A DNA stretch of 57,906 nt from contig JAAUSC010000014.1 in the NCBI GenBank assembly GCA_012031965.1, forward strand, positions 1 to 57,906. The letters run 5' to 3'. This DNA is from Scytonema sp. RU_4_4. Its GTDB lineage: Bacteria; Cyanobacteriota; Cyanobacteriia; Cyanobacteriales; Nostocaceae. The position numbers and the translations under genes are program-made. The notes beneath the pieces were generated by a model. That model did no database searches. It was not told the origin of the DNA and worked only from the letters and a program-made list of their open reading frames with translations. This document shows, piece by piece, positions 45,633 to 54,823 of the stretch (position 1 is its first letter; each line of letters opens with the position of its first letter).

Positions 45633-45740
45633 GGCTGTATCTGAGTGGTTTAGTAATCCATTACATAGCTACACTTGAAAGTTAGCGTTTTCCTGATTTT
45701 CTCAGCAAATATTTTTTTGTTCAACCACTCAGATACAGCC
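45633..45740. mobile_element. MITE-like element 2 (108 bp)
   Basis: Perfect 18-bp terminal inverted repeats GGCTGTATCTGAGTGGTT / AACCACTCAGATACAGCC around an AT-rich core. No coding capacity. No obvious target duplication. Confidence 0.65.
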
Positions 45741-45762
45741 TAAAGACTTACGAGAAGAAAAA

Positions 45763-46413
45763 CTAGACAATTCTATGCAATCTCGAGCGGCTTGGATGTT
45801 CCAGACGACGACGACACAGAATTAACCAAGCACTTACTTGTAACAACCCAAATATCAATGCTGGTTCGGGAATTTTCTCAATTCGGGTTTGGACTGTTCC
45901 TGAAAATGCCGTTTCACCAAGAGTGGTAGGGAAGTCCACATTTGGGTAGACATCAACTGTTGCAGTGCTTGGGACTGAAGTTGGTAGTTCTCTAGATTCC
46001 TCAAACGTCCCCTTTGGATAATGAAAATAAGTTACAAAGCTATACTGAGACTCTGGCTCCCGTTGAGAAGCACGCACCTCCAACAGAAAATCGTCGGTTT
46101 CTGGTGCTGTAATACCATCTTGACCTTGACGTACTAAAAAAACAACCGCATTACCAGTTGTTCCCTCGTAAACTTCTCCATCACCCAAGTCAACTTTGTA
46201 CTCTTTCACCGCATCATAATAAATGGTAGAGATGGATGAATCCTCAGTACCCTGAGCGGAGTCGTCATAGATAAAGTAACCGTTGGCTTCCTCGCTCGAA
46301 AAGCTGTATTTGAATAAAGCAGCTTGAGCAGCATCTGTAGCAAAGCTTGCTAACGCGAGAAACGCGGCGGCGCTACTGGCTGCAGCTATCGATAATTTCT
46401 TCAACAGAGTCAT
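45763..46413 (-). CDS. PEP-CTERM protein, tandem copy 1
   Basis: 216 residues. The signal peptide (about 1-31) has sequence MTLLKKLSIAAASSAAAFLA and ends DAAQA. The domain starts ALFKYSFSSEEANGYFIYD and is beta-rich. The C-terminus IEKIPEPALIFGLLQVSAWLILCRRRL carries the PEP motif, a membrane segment and a basic end, the signal for exosortase-type processing and surface anchoring. This copy has a Cys and few Gly in the segment, unlike copies 2-5, and a different tail. Function of the mature domain is unknown. Confidence 0.9.
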   Translation of the reverse strand: MTLLKKLSIAAASSAAAFLALASFATDAAQAALFKYSFSSEEANGYFIYDDSAQGTEDSSISTIYYDAVKEYKVDLGDGEVYEGTTGNAVVFLVRQGQDGITAPETDDFLLEVRASQREPESQYSFVTYFHYPKGTFEESRELPTSVPSTATVDVYPNVDFPTTLGETAFSGTVQTRIEKIPEPALIFGLLQVSAWLILCRRRLEHPSRSRLHRIV

Positions 46414-46494
46414 TGGAGTTCTCTCTACATTGATATGGTTTGCAAATCCAGTGGCTGAGTGCTGTCACTCGAACCACAAGCAGTTAGCAAAGAA

Positions 46495-47151
46495 TTAACC
46501 CCTGCAAGTTTGAGCACATACTTTGAGTTGTGTTTTTTGGCGCTGGCGACGACGTAGGATGAACCAAGCACCCGTTCCCAACAATGCGACCGATGATGTT
46601 GGCTCAGGAATCTTCTCCAGCCGAGTTGTCACGCTTCCTCGAAACAATGATTCATTGTATTGCTGAGGAGCACTCGCAGTTCTGACATCAATATATGCAC
46701 CACTTGGGAGACTAGTCGGTAGATCGAAAGAGCCACCAAATGAATCCTTTTGGTAATAAAAATCCACTAGGAAAGTGGCTTCGGGATTATCTTCATCTCG
46801 AACCTCTAATCCAAAAACGTCAGCTTCGTATGAAGTTGGTATGCTGGTGTCTACAGTAGAACGTGAAAAATAGACGTTAGCATTAGCCGTTGTGCCTTCG
46901 TAAACTCCATACTCACCCAAGTCAATTTTGTACTCCTTAACCGCTTCTGGGTAGAGTTCTATGTTTGCTTCTGGGTAGGCTTTTTCCCCACGGGGGGTAT
47001 CGCTATCATAGATAACGTAACCGTTTGCTTCGCCGGAGAAGCTGAGTTTAAATAAAGCAGCTTGAGCAGCATCTGTAGCAAAGCTTGCTAACGCTAGAAA
47101 TGCGGCGACGCTACTGGCTGCAGCTATCGATAATTTTTTCAACAGAGTCAT
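46495..47151 (-). CDS. PEP-CTERM protein, tandem copy 2
   Basis: 218 residues. The signal peptide is nearly identical to copy 1. The middle differs: GEANGYVIYDSDTPRGEKAYPE and DVFGLEVRDEDNPEATFLVDFYYQKDSFGGS. The end RLEKIPEPTSSVALLGTGAWFILRRRQRQKTQ is a textbook PEP-CTERM. The leader GAGAGAACTCC before the ATG is shared with the other copies. Repeated signal peptide and leader point to tandem duplication. Confidence 0.92.
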   Translation of the reverse strand: MTLLKKLSIAAASSVAAFLALASFATDAAQAALFKLSFSGEANGYVIYDSDTPRGEKAYPEANIELYPEAVKEYKIDLGEYGVYEGTTANANVYFSRSTVDTSIPTSYEADVFGLEVRDEDNPEATFLVDFYYQKDSFGGSFDLPTSLPSGAYIDVRTASAPQQYNESLFRGSVTTRLEKIPEPTSSVALLGTGAWFILRRRQRQKTQLKVCAQTCRG

Positions 47152-47240
47152 GGGAGTTCTCTCTACATCAATATGGTTTGCAAATTCTTCAGTTGCTCAG
47201 TTTTGGGAAATTGAGCAGCAAGCAGCGGGCAAAGAATCAG

Positions 47241-47900
47241 CTACTGCAAATTTGGGATGCAGTTTTGCAGTTGTGCTTGTCGGCGCTGACGATATCGCAG
47301 AATGAATCCAGCGCCTACTGCTAATAATGCTGCAGATGATGTTGGCTCAGGAATCTTCTCTATCTTGGTTGTCACGCTAGATCGCAACAGTGATTCGCCC
47401 CGGTCTTCTGTGGTTTCTCCTCCAGTCACATTTGGTTTGATATCAATATATCCAGCACTAGGGACACTCGTTGGTAGCTCTACAGATTGACCAAATGAAC
47501 CCTCTTGGAAGTAAAAATCTGCCCAAAAAGCGCTGGAATCAGAAGTCTGAACAACCAAAGAGAAAACGTCTGAGTCATATTCAGCAGGTATCTCAGGGTT
47601 TATATCAGAACTTATAAGATAAATATTCGCATCAGCAGTTGTACCCTCGTAAAGACCTAAACTGCCCAAATCAACTTTGTACTCCTTAACTGCATTAGGA
47701 TAGAAAGCACGGTTTGATATCGACGCGTATTGCGGATCTGGCTCGGTGTCAGTGTCATAGATAAAGTAACCGTTCGCGTCCTCACCGGAGAAGCTGTATT
47801 TATACAGAGCAGCTTGAGCGGCATCTATACCAAAGCTTCCTAACGCCAGAAACGCCGCAGCACTGGCAGCAGCTAGTGATAATTTCTTCAACAGAGTCAT
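47241..47900 (-). CDS. PEP-CTERM protein, tandem copy 3
   Basis: 219 residues from ATG 47900; the frame is open 11 codons further, but the shared MTLLKKLS start and leader mark 47900. The domain has the repeated KYSFSGEDANGYFIYDTDTEPDPQYA and LYEGTTADANIYLI elements. The end KIEKIPEPTSSAALLAVGAGFILRYRQRRQ gives the PEP-CTERM. Mature domain of unknown function. Confidence 0.92.
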   Translation of the reverse strand: MTLLKKLSLAAASAAAFLALGSFGIDAAQAALYKYSFSGEDANGYFIYDTDTEPDPQYASISNRAFYPNAVKEYKVDLGSLGLYEGTTADANIYLISSDINPEIPAEYDSDVFSLVVQTSDSSAFWADFYFQEGSFGQSVELPTSVPSAGYIDIKPNVTGGETTEDRGESLLRSSVTTKIEKIPEPTSSAALLAVGAGFILRYRQRRQAQLQNCIPNLQ

Positions 47901-47995
47901 TGGAGTTCTCTCTACATCAATTATGGTTTGCAAATTCAGTTGCTGCTCTCAAAGAATCTGAGCAGCAGGCAGTAGTAGTCGTCGTCGGCAAAGAA

Positions 47996-48667
47996 TTAGT
48001 TACTGCATGTTTGGGTTGTCATTTTGAGTTGTGTTTTTTGGCGCTGGCGACGACGCAGGATGAACAAAGCGCCTGCTCCCAATAATGCGACTGATGATGT
48101 TGGCTCAGGAATCTTTTCTATCCGAGTTGTTGCATTTCCTTGATACACTGACTCGCCCCTAGCGTCTCTATCTGTCGCATCAGTTGAAAATGGCTTGACA
48201 TCAATGAGTGCGCCGCTACTTGGGACACTAGTCAGTAGCTCAGTAGATTCACCAAATGCACCCTTCTCATAATAAAAATCGACTATTATACTTTGCCCAG
48301 CCTCAGAACTAGGAATCAGGAATTCAAAAACATCAGAGTCGTATTCAGGAGGTATATCAGGGTTTACCTCAGAGCGTAAAAGATAAACGATCGCATCACC
48401 TGTGTTGCCCTCGTAAACCCCGTAGTCGCCCAGGTCAACTTTGTAATCAACAACCGCCCCGTTATAGACATCACTGTTTGGTGTTTCAGCGTATTGCGGG
48501 TTTGGGGCGGTGTCAGTATCATAGACAAAATAACCGTTCGCACCCTCGCTGGAGAAGCTGTATTTGAACAGAGCAGCTTGAGCAGCATCTGTAACAAAGG
48601 TGCCTAATGCCAGAAATGCTGTAGCAGTGGTTACAGCAGCCATAGATAATTTCTTCAACAAAGTCAT
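47996..48667 (-). CDS. PEP-CTERM protein, tandem copy 4
   Basis: 223 residues from ATG 48667 (MTLLKKLSMAAV). It shares ALFKYSFSSEGANGYFVYDTDTAPNPQYAET with copy 3, then YKVDLGDYGVYEGNTGDAIVYLLR. It ends IEKIPEPTSSVALLGAGALFILRRRQRQKTQ. The C-terminal segment is almost identical to copy 2, while the centre is closer to copy 3, so recombination between copies is possible. Confidence 0.92.
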   Translation of the reverse strand: MTLLKKLSMAAVTTATAFLALGTFVTDAAQAALFKYSFSSEGANGYFVYDTDTAPNPQYAETPNSDVYNGAVVDYKVDLGDYGVYEGNTGDAIVYLLRSEVNPDIPPEYDSDVFEFLIPSSEAGQSIIVDFYYEKGAFGESTELLTSVPSSGALIDVKPFSTDATDRDARGESVYQGNATTRIEKIPEPTSSVALLGAGALFILRRRQRQKTQLKMTTQTCSN

Positions 48668-48769
48668 GAGAGTTATCTCTATGTAAAGATGGGTTGTTTG
48701 GAAAAACTGGGAAAATATACGTAATTTTCCCAGCTTGTATAGAAGCATACGAAACTTTGATCAGGTTAA

Positions 48770-49477
48770 TCAATCAGAAGTTTGTACTGGTTGTACTGTT
48801 TGAACTTTTTTCTGCTGGCGACGACGCAAGATGTACCAGGTACCTACACCTAACAATGCTGCCGAGGTTGCTGGCTCAGGAATTTTCTCTAGCCTAGTTG
48901 TCACGCTTCCTTCAAACGTATAGTCTCCCGTTGAATTCGGGTAATCCCAGTATGGGTATACTCTCACTCGCGCCGAGTCCGGAAGGCTCGTTGGTAGCTC
49001 ATTCTCTCCTGTGGCTCCTTCAGAGTAAGTTCCTATGGTTCCTTCAGGGTAACTAAAGCGAATTGACAAACCATATTGGGAGTCACGAGAAGCTGGAGGT
49101 ACGTAAAGGATGAAGTTGTCTTGATTCGTACCCTCGTAGCCGCCAAAGGTATCCCAAGGACCTTCAAGATAGACGACGTTTCTTGCTTCATCATGTACAT
49201 CTGCCTGCGATCCCCTTGTGCCAGAAGCAGATGTACCATCGGCGAAACTCACAGAATACTCTAAAACTGAGCCATCGTATTCACCAAGATAGCCTTCAGA
49301 GCCAGGAGGCTCAGTTTTCGTAGTCTCTGTATCGTAGATAAAGTATCCGTTGGCTCCCTCACCTTCAAAAGTGAATTTAAACAGGGCAGCTTCAGCAGGA
49401 GTACTACCAACTGTTCCCACTACAAACGCTGCAGCACCAGCTGCAGCAGCGAGCGAAAATTTATTCAACAAACCCAT
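48770..49477 (-). CDS. PEP-CTERM protein, tandem copy 5 (most divergent)
   Basis: 235 residues from ATG 49477 (MGLLNKFSLAAAAGAAAFVV). The domain ALFKFTFEGEGANGYFIYDTETTKTEPPG is recognisably related but longer, with a Gly/Ser-rich SFADGTSASGTRGSQADVHDEA loop and Tyr-rich middle. It ends LEKIPEPATSAALLGVGTWYILRRRQQKK. As the first gene of the array on the minus strand it may be the ancestral or leading copy. Confidence 0.92.
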   Translation of the reverse strand: MGLLNKFSLAAAAGAAAFVVGTVGSTPAEAALFKFTFEGEGANGYFIYDTETTKTEPPGSEGYLGEYDGSVLEYSVSFADGTSASGTRGSQADVHDEARNVVYLEGPWDTFGGYEGTNQDNFILYVPPASRDSQYGLSIRFSYPEGTIGTYSEGATGENELPTSLPDSARVRVYPYWDYPNSTGDYTFEGSVTTRLEKIPEPATSAALLGVGTWYILRRRQQKKVQTVQPVQTSD

Positions 49478-50259
49478 TTCAGTTCTCTCCACAAACAGTT
49501 TGTATGGTCACTTTATTCTCTGACAGCACTAAATAGACTGCTGACTGATTCCCATGGTTATGGTTTTGCCCTTAAGTTGAGCGACAATGGTTGTGCTAAT
49601 TGATGATAGAGAAAGAATAATAACTTCAGTAGCAGCTGTTAAAAATTGTCTCATATTTTTTTGTGTATTCTTCTTTTAAGAAGCTTACTATAAAATTTAC
49701 TATTCGTTAGTTAAGATACATTGAAGAGATGAAACTGGGGAAGCGATATTTACCAGGATGTGACTAAGTGAGATGTTTGACTCTGCTGTGGATTTCCTCT
49801 AGTGGTTTATTCCACATCTCATTTGAGTAAGAAGTTGGAGCTACATAACACCCTTGTCTTTGCCTCTATTATCTCCATAGGAAAATACCTTTGAAGTCAT
49901 ATATTTTAAAAGAAAAGTCTCCGGTGAAAATACATATAATATAGAGTCCAAATTATAAAGTTTAGATAATGATTTCTTAAAGTTCAGACAATGATTGAAC
50001 AATTGAACATTCAACTTTCTTTCATGTTCCTGTATCACCATGTCTGTACATTAGTCTTAGTTATAGGTATTCAAGTTAAATTAATCTAACTGTCAAGAAA
50101 TGCTAAAGTGCTAATTCTTTTAAGAATTAGCACTTATACCAAATCTATGTGAGCCTGCATAGAATAATCTATTTATCTAGCAAGGGTTTCAGGCATCTTA
50201 TTCTGTGCATCTTCATACAGAATTGGTATTAGCTATAAGCAATTAGCCCTCAGGAGTCG
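49478..50259. other. Spacer between the KAS III-like gene and the PEP-CTERM array
   Basis: About 780 AT-rich bases. It contains the perfect palindrome at 50106-50135 and an imperfect inverted repeat of about 95 bases (about 50136-50232, outer parts ATACCAAATCTATGT and ATACAGAATTGGTAT). No credible gene. Confidence 0.5.
50106..50135 (-). terminator. Perfect 30-bp palindrome after the biosynthetic operon
   Basis: Half-site AAGTGCTAATTCTT and its exact complement with 2 central bases, 125 bases past the KAS III-like stop. It could terminate the operon. The T run that follows is weak. Confidence 0.5.
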
Positions 50260-51402
50260 TTAGTGGCGAACAAGAACCCTATCCTCTTCTAAAGAAAAAC
50301 TAACTGGAGGAGTGGGGGCAGATCCGAGTGCAACATCACCCCAACGCATCACGCTAGCACCTGCATTGGATGAGGAACCCATTGTGTAAACAAGAACCAG
50401 ATCGTTTTCCTTAATTTTACCGGCATGTGCGGCGTGGTAGAGATTAGCAACGGGGAATGTTGGTCCAATGTTGGCATACAGGGGGTTGAGGTTGATGGTG
50501 CGCTCTGAGTCGATACCTAATGCACGCGTGCAAACTTTTGAATACCAAGCACTGGGTGTATTAAAAACAAAAAAGTCGATATCATCCAAAGTCAGACCAG
50601 CATCGGCGATCGCCCCATGACAGCACAGACGAATAAACTTCACTGTTGTCTCGTTGAACATCTTGCTTGCACCCTTACCGCCCCGGATGAACATCTTGAC
50701 ATTGCCTTGCTCATCGGTCGTAAATTCATTGTAGAAAGCACCACACGTAGAAGCAGTATTAGCAATTTTGGTCCCGAGAATTCCTTGGTCCTCTTTGAGC
50801 GCACTCACGACAAATGCTCCTGCACCGTCACCTGATAAAAATGCGAGAGTATCATTTTCGTCAGTATAACGAGAGTAAGTTGTCGAAACGACCACTAGCA
50901 CGTTGCTGTATTGTTGTCTTTGCACTAATGCACAGGCACTTTGGAGCGAAACCAATGCACTGGTGCAGGTTGATTCAATATTCCATGCTGCACCTTCCAT
51001 CCCCAGTTTACCAGCGAGGAAGGCGGCGTTACCTGGTGTGACTTGCTCTGGGAATAGGGAGGTGACAAGTAAGAGATCGATGTCATTGGGGGTGAGCTTT
51101 GCTGCTTCAAGAGCATCGATAGCTGCGCCATACTCCAGCGACAGCGAGGTTTCTTCCGGAGCGACAACCCGCCGTTCGACGGTACCCCGGAAGGGGTCTG
51201 ACATATACGGCGCTACCTCTTGTGACCAGATGTCATCGTCGTTGCTGATTGTGGAGTTGTCAGGTACAAACAGCTTTGCCAAGGTTTTTTGCTCAGCTCG
51301 AGCAACCAACTCTGGGTAATGCTCTCTGTAGTAATCGTTGGTGCGAATGATGCTGGGAAACTTGACTGAGATTGCACGAATACCTGCTGGACATAATTTC
51401 AT
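50260..51402 (-). CDS. KAS III-like (FabH/chalcone-synthase fold) condensing enzyme
   Basis: 380 residues, longer than FabH (about 320). The nucleophile Cys146 lies in NIESTCTSALVSLQSA. LSGDGAGAFVVSALKE is the usual GDGAGA loop. At the position of FabH His (PHQAN) the sequence is FFVFNTPSAWYSK, so the His is replaced, apparently by Asn281. The other active-site Asn is kept as Asn311 in YANIGPTFP. Extra N-terminal sequence (about 20-75) carries an acidic loop. Such enzymes make or break C-C or ester bonds between acyl groups. It starts 2 bases after the ThDP gene stop, so the two are tightly coupled. Confidence 0.88.
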   Translation of the reverse strand: MKLCPAGIRAISVKFPSIIRTNDYYREHYPELVARAEQKTLAKLFVPDNSTISNDDDIWSQEVAPYMSDPFRGTVERRVVAPEETSLSLEYGAAIDALEAAKLTPNDIDLLLVTSLFPEQVTPGNAAFLAGKLGMEGAAWNIESTCTSALVSLQSACALVQRQQYSNVLVVVSTTYSRYTDENDTLAFLSGDGAGAFVVSALKEDQGILGTKIANTASTCGAFYNEFTTDEQGNVKMFIRGGKGASKMFNETTVKFIRLCCHGAIADAGLTLDDIDFFVFNTPSAWYSKVCTRALGIDSERTINLNPLYANIGPTFPVANLYHAAHAGKIKENDLVLVYTMGSSSNAGASVMRWGDVALGSAPTPPVSFSLEEDRVLVRH

Positions 51403-51404
51403 GA

Positions 51405-53216
51405 TTATTCTCCTTTTGATTCTAAAATGGCACCTTGTTTGATCAAACTCCGAATACGACCGCCAATTGGTGCAGGTCGGGAGGAGTCAATGGTCACATC
51501 AACAACAAATGGACCGGTTGATGAAATTGCTTTTTTTAACGCTAGTTCTAGGTCTGACTCTGTTTCCACACGGACGCCGTCTGCTCCCATCGCTTTGGCG
51601 TACATGGCAAAATCTGCAGTTGGGATAGTCGTATCTACGCCTTTGAATCCCTGCAACGACATCCCTTGGGCGCACATGTTGTAGCGTCCATCGTTCAGTA
51701 CAATCCACACAGCGGGAATCTGAAATCTCACAGCTGTACTGATTTCATTGTTCATTAGCATTGCTCCGTCCCCAACAATGGCGACGACTTTGCCATTTCG
51801 TGCTAATGCAGCACCCACGACTCCGGTGACAGCATGACCCATAGCCCCGACACCAGTACTGATACGGTAACGACCTGGTTGAGTAAATCGCAGCAAATTT
51901 GTTGCCCAAGCAAAGGAATTACCCGCTTCAGCCATGATTAGAGCATCGCTTCCTTCAACAATGAACCGTTGAATTGCATTCATCAGTGCATCGGGTCGTA
52001 CTAAGCCATCTGTGTGTGGAGCGATCGCATTACTTTCAGGATGAGGCAATGTTGATGTCGGTGACCAATTCAGTCGCTCTGGCAAGTGTTTCAGTAGATT
52101 TTTCAGAAACACTTTGACTTCTGAGTGGATAGAGAAAGTCGGTACTGATGGATAAGCCACTCCTGGCACTTCCGGATCGATATCCACATGAACAAATCCA
52201 CTAGCAGGAACCATTAACGGATTCCAGAATGAAGTCGGCTCACCCAGGCGGGTTCCCAGCACGAGGATGCGCTGCGGATGTTTTTCCTGCATGTACTTCA
52301 AAACAGACTCATGTCCACTAAAGCCTGTGACACCAAGATACTGGGGATGATTCTCTGGAAAGATGCCTTTACCACGGGGTGATGTCATCACCGCTGCGCC
52401 TGTTCTTTCAGCCAACTCAAGGATTTCCTGTGCGGCGTGTCGCGCACCAAAGCCAACCCAAATGGCAAAGGATTCTTCTGAGAACAACCGCACGCATTCG
52501 GCGATCGCTTCCTCACCAGCAGTTGGTACAGAATAAGAAAACTCTGGTAGTGAGAATTGTGCTTTCAGGGGGGTCATCTGAAGAGGGGTTGGGATACTAA
52601 TATGGGCGACAAAACCCCCCGGTTGTGCTAATCCAAGAGCAAGTCGGCGAGAAATTTCTGGGATTTCATCTCCAGACTCTACGGTAGTCGCATAATTGAA
52701 CAGTGCGCCTGAGGTAAAAATACCTGAGATAGGCATTGTGTGGGCACTCGTTTCCTGACAAGCCCACCGACCGCGATTTCCAGAAGGGGTTGCAGCCGAT
52801 AAAAGAATAACCTTCGCTCCTTCTCCTCGTGCGGCGAAAAGCCCAGTGAGTACGTTTGTAATGCCAGGTCCTGTGGTCGTGAACACCACGACAGGGCGAC
52901 CACTTGCAAAATGAGCTTCGCAAGCTGCAAAAGCTGCTCCTGATTCATGGCGAAAATGAAGGACTTGGATTGGGCTGCGATCCAACGTTGCCCAGAGTGG
53001 TCCAATACCGCCCCCAGAGACGCCAAAAGCATCGCGCACTCCAAGATTTTCGAGGACTTTGACAACAGCTTCTCCTACTGTCTGTTGTGCTGCTTCTAAC
53101 TGACTAGACTGTCCATTAGAGGATGGCTCAGAGGAATCTGTGGGCGGCGAGAAAATAGAAGAGCCAGCTGAATATTCAACTGAAGTATAGTTGGATTTGG
53201 TATTAGTAAGACTCAT
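51405..53216 (-). CDS. ThDP-dependent acetolactate synthase-like carboligase
   Basis: 603 residues. A Ser/Thr-rich N-terminal tail of about 45 residues precedes three ThDP domains. The PYR domain has catalytic Glu91 in HFRHESGAAFAA and TTTGPGITNVLTGL. The central domain covers about 220-390. The PP domain carries GDGAMLMNNE at 482-491 with Asn508 in VLNDGRYN for Mg-ThDP. The family decarboxylates an alpha-keto acid and adds the acyl anion to another carbonyl, as in acetolactate synthase or ScyA of scytonemin synthesis. Substrates here are unknown. Start ATG 53216 with GAGG upstream. It is 32 bases from the ligase gene. Confidence 0.92.
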   Translation of the reverse strand: MSLTNTKSNYTSVEYSAGSSIFSPPTDSSEPSSNGQSSQLEAAQQTVGEAVVKVLENLGVRDAFGVSGGGIGPLWATLDRSPIQVLHFRHESGAAFAACEAHFASGRPVVVFTTTGPGITNVLTGLFAARGEGAKVILLSAATPSGNRGRWACQETSAHTMPISGIFTSGALFNYATTVESGDEIPEISRRLALGLAQPGGFVAHISIPTPLQMTPLKAQFSLPEFSYSVPTAGEEAIAECVRLFSEESFAIWVGFGARHAAQEILELAERTGAAVMTSPRGKGIFPENHPQYLGVTGFSGHESVLKYMQEKHPQRILVLGTRLGEPTSFWNPLMVPASGFVHVDIDPEVPGVAYPSVPTFSIHSEVKVFLKNLLKHLPERLNWSPTSTLPHPESNAIAPHTDGLVRPDALMNAIQRFIVEGSDALIMAEAGNSFAWATNLLRFTQPGRYRISTGVGAMGHAVTGVVGAALARNGKVVAIVGDGAMLMNNEISTAVRFQIPAVWIVLNDGRYNMCAQGMSLQGFKGVDTTIPTADFAMYAKAMGADGVRVETESDLELALKKAISSTGPFVVDVTIDSSRPAPIGGRIRSLIKQGAILESKGE

Positions 53217-53248
53217 AAAAAAACCTCTTTTTTGTCTTAAGTTATTAA

Positions 53249-54772
53249 TCAGTTAGTGACAGCAGTAGCTAAGTGCGATATTGATTCCGCCCGTAAAACT
53301 CGCTTCAGGACTTTACCAGTTGGGTTCTTAGGGAGTGAATCTACAAAGTGAATCAGACGGGGGACTTTGTAAGTTGCCATTCTTAGAGAACAGAATTCAA
53401 TAATTTGTTCTTCTGTGAGTGCGTGACCGGGCTTAAGTACGATGTTTGCCTTGACTCTCTCTCCTTTCAAATCATCAGGTACGCCATAAACTGCACACTC
53501 AGCAACTGCTGAATTTTGGTAGATGACATTTTCAACTTCACTCGGATACACCTTAAATCCAGAAACGTTGACCATATCTTTTAAGCGATCAACGAGATAG
53601 AAAAAGCCATCTTCGTCCACGCGACCGATGTCGCCAGTATGAAACCAACCATTTTTAATCACTTCAGCAGTTTCAAACGGGCGATTCCAATAGCCAAGCA
53701 TGACATTTGGTCCGCGAATGAGTATCTCACCCGACTCGCCTGGTTGGACTTGATGACCATGACCATCAACAACTTTCATTTCCACGTTTTCAATCGGAGT
53801 CCCGATGGAGCCAACTTTATATTTTAGGTCATGGTTATAACAAGCACATGGTGATGTTTCGGTCATTCCATATCCTTCATGAATGACTTTTCCGTATTTA
53901 TCTAGCCATTTCTGTGCAACTTCAGCTGGCATGGGTGCTGCTGCTGAGAAATAATAACGTAAGCTCTGGAGATTTTCAAAAGAGGTGTCTGTATTCAGCA
54001 GTTCTATAAAAATTGTCGGTACACCAAAGAACATTGTGACCTGATGGGTGCTGATAGCCTCAAAGACCTGCTCAAGCTTAAATCTGCGCTGCATGATAAT
54101 GGTGGCACAGACGTTGAGTCCAGCGTTGAGAATAGCGTTTTGACCAAAGCAATGAAACAGCGGGAGGAAAAGCAGCAATCGGTCATCCGGTCGCATTCCA
54201 CAACAACGGTTATGGGAATACATATTGGAAATGACGTTACCGTGAGAAAGGGTTGCTCCTTTTGGGAAACCTGTTGTTCCTGATGTGTAGACGATACTCG
54301 CAGGAGCGTGGCGATCCATTTCGACAGCACGCGCTTCTGGGGAAGCACTTTCCATGACTTGTGCTAAAGTTATTCCCTTGGTTGCTTGACCTTCTGCAAT
54401 CAAAATGTGTTGCAGTTCGCTTAAGTCTCCTTCTGGCACCTGTTCGCTTTGCAACTCTGTTGTGATTATGGCTTTGGCTGCACAATCATTGAGAATGTAG
54501 CTAACTTCAGCACTTTTGAGCATCACGTTGACTGAGACAGCAACAGCACCAATTTTGAGAATCCCAAGATAAGAAATAATGAATTCTGGGATGTTTGGCA
54601 AAAATAAGGCTACGCGATCGCCTTTATTAATTCCTAATCCTCGTAAACCATTTGCCACGCGATTGGCTAGCTGGTTAAGCTCTTTGTAAGTAAAAGATTT
54701 ATTCTCAAAAATCAGAGCTGTTTTGTCGGGAAATAACAGATGACCCTGTTCTATGTGATGTGCGATGTTCAT
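53249..54772 (-). CDS. AMP-forming acyl-CoA ligase (long-chain / 4-coumarate type)
   Basis: 507-residue ANL enzyme. The P-loop is SIVYTSGTTGFPKGATLSH at about 159-177. GYGMTETSPCACYN is A5, and HTGDIGRVDEDGFFYLVDRLKDMVNVSGFKVYPSEVE spans A7-A8. The C-terminal PTGKVLKR has catalytic Lys487. It activates a carboxylic acid as acyl-AMP and transfers it to CoA. The sequence fits medium/long-chain fatty acyl or aryl-propenoyl ligases equally; it cannot be decided by eye. In the operon it probably supplies the acyl partner. Confidence 0.93.
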   Translation of the reverse strand: MNIAHHIEQGHLLFPDKTALIFENKSFTYKELNQLANRVANGLRGLGINKGDRVALFLPNIPEFIISYLGILKIGAVAVSVNVMLKSAEVSYILNDCAAKAIITTELQSEQVPEGDLSELQHILIAEGQATKGITLAQVMESASPEARAVEMDRHAPASIVYTSGTTGFPKGATLSHGNVISNMYSHNRCCGMRPDDRLLLFLPLFHCFGQNAILNAGLNVCATIIMQRRFKLEQVFEAISTHQVTMFFGVPTIFIELLNTDTSFENLQSLRYYFSAAAPMPAEVAQKWLDKYGKVIHEGYGMTETSPCACYNHDLKYKVGSIGTPIENVEMKVVDGHGHQVQPGESGEILIRGPNVMLGYWNRPFETAEVIKNGWFHTGDIGRVDEDGFFYLVDRLKDMVNVSGFKVYPSEVENVIYQNSAVAECAVYGVPDDLKGERVKANIVLKPGHALTEEQIIEFCSLRMATYKVPRLIHFVDSLPKNPTGKVLKRVLRAESISHLATAVTN

Positions 54773-54823
54773 GATAAAAAAGATTCTTTTTGTTTAATGG
54801 TATTTATTTAGTAAAACGACAAA

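Larger units (their letters stand above)
45208..45762. other. Repeat-rich spacer between MFS and PEP-CTERM genes
   Basis: About 550 bases with two terminal-inverted-repeat elements (45415-45503 and 45633-45740). A 75-codon ORF overlaps them and is not supported. Confidence 0.55.
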
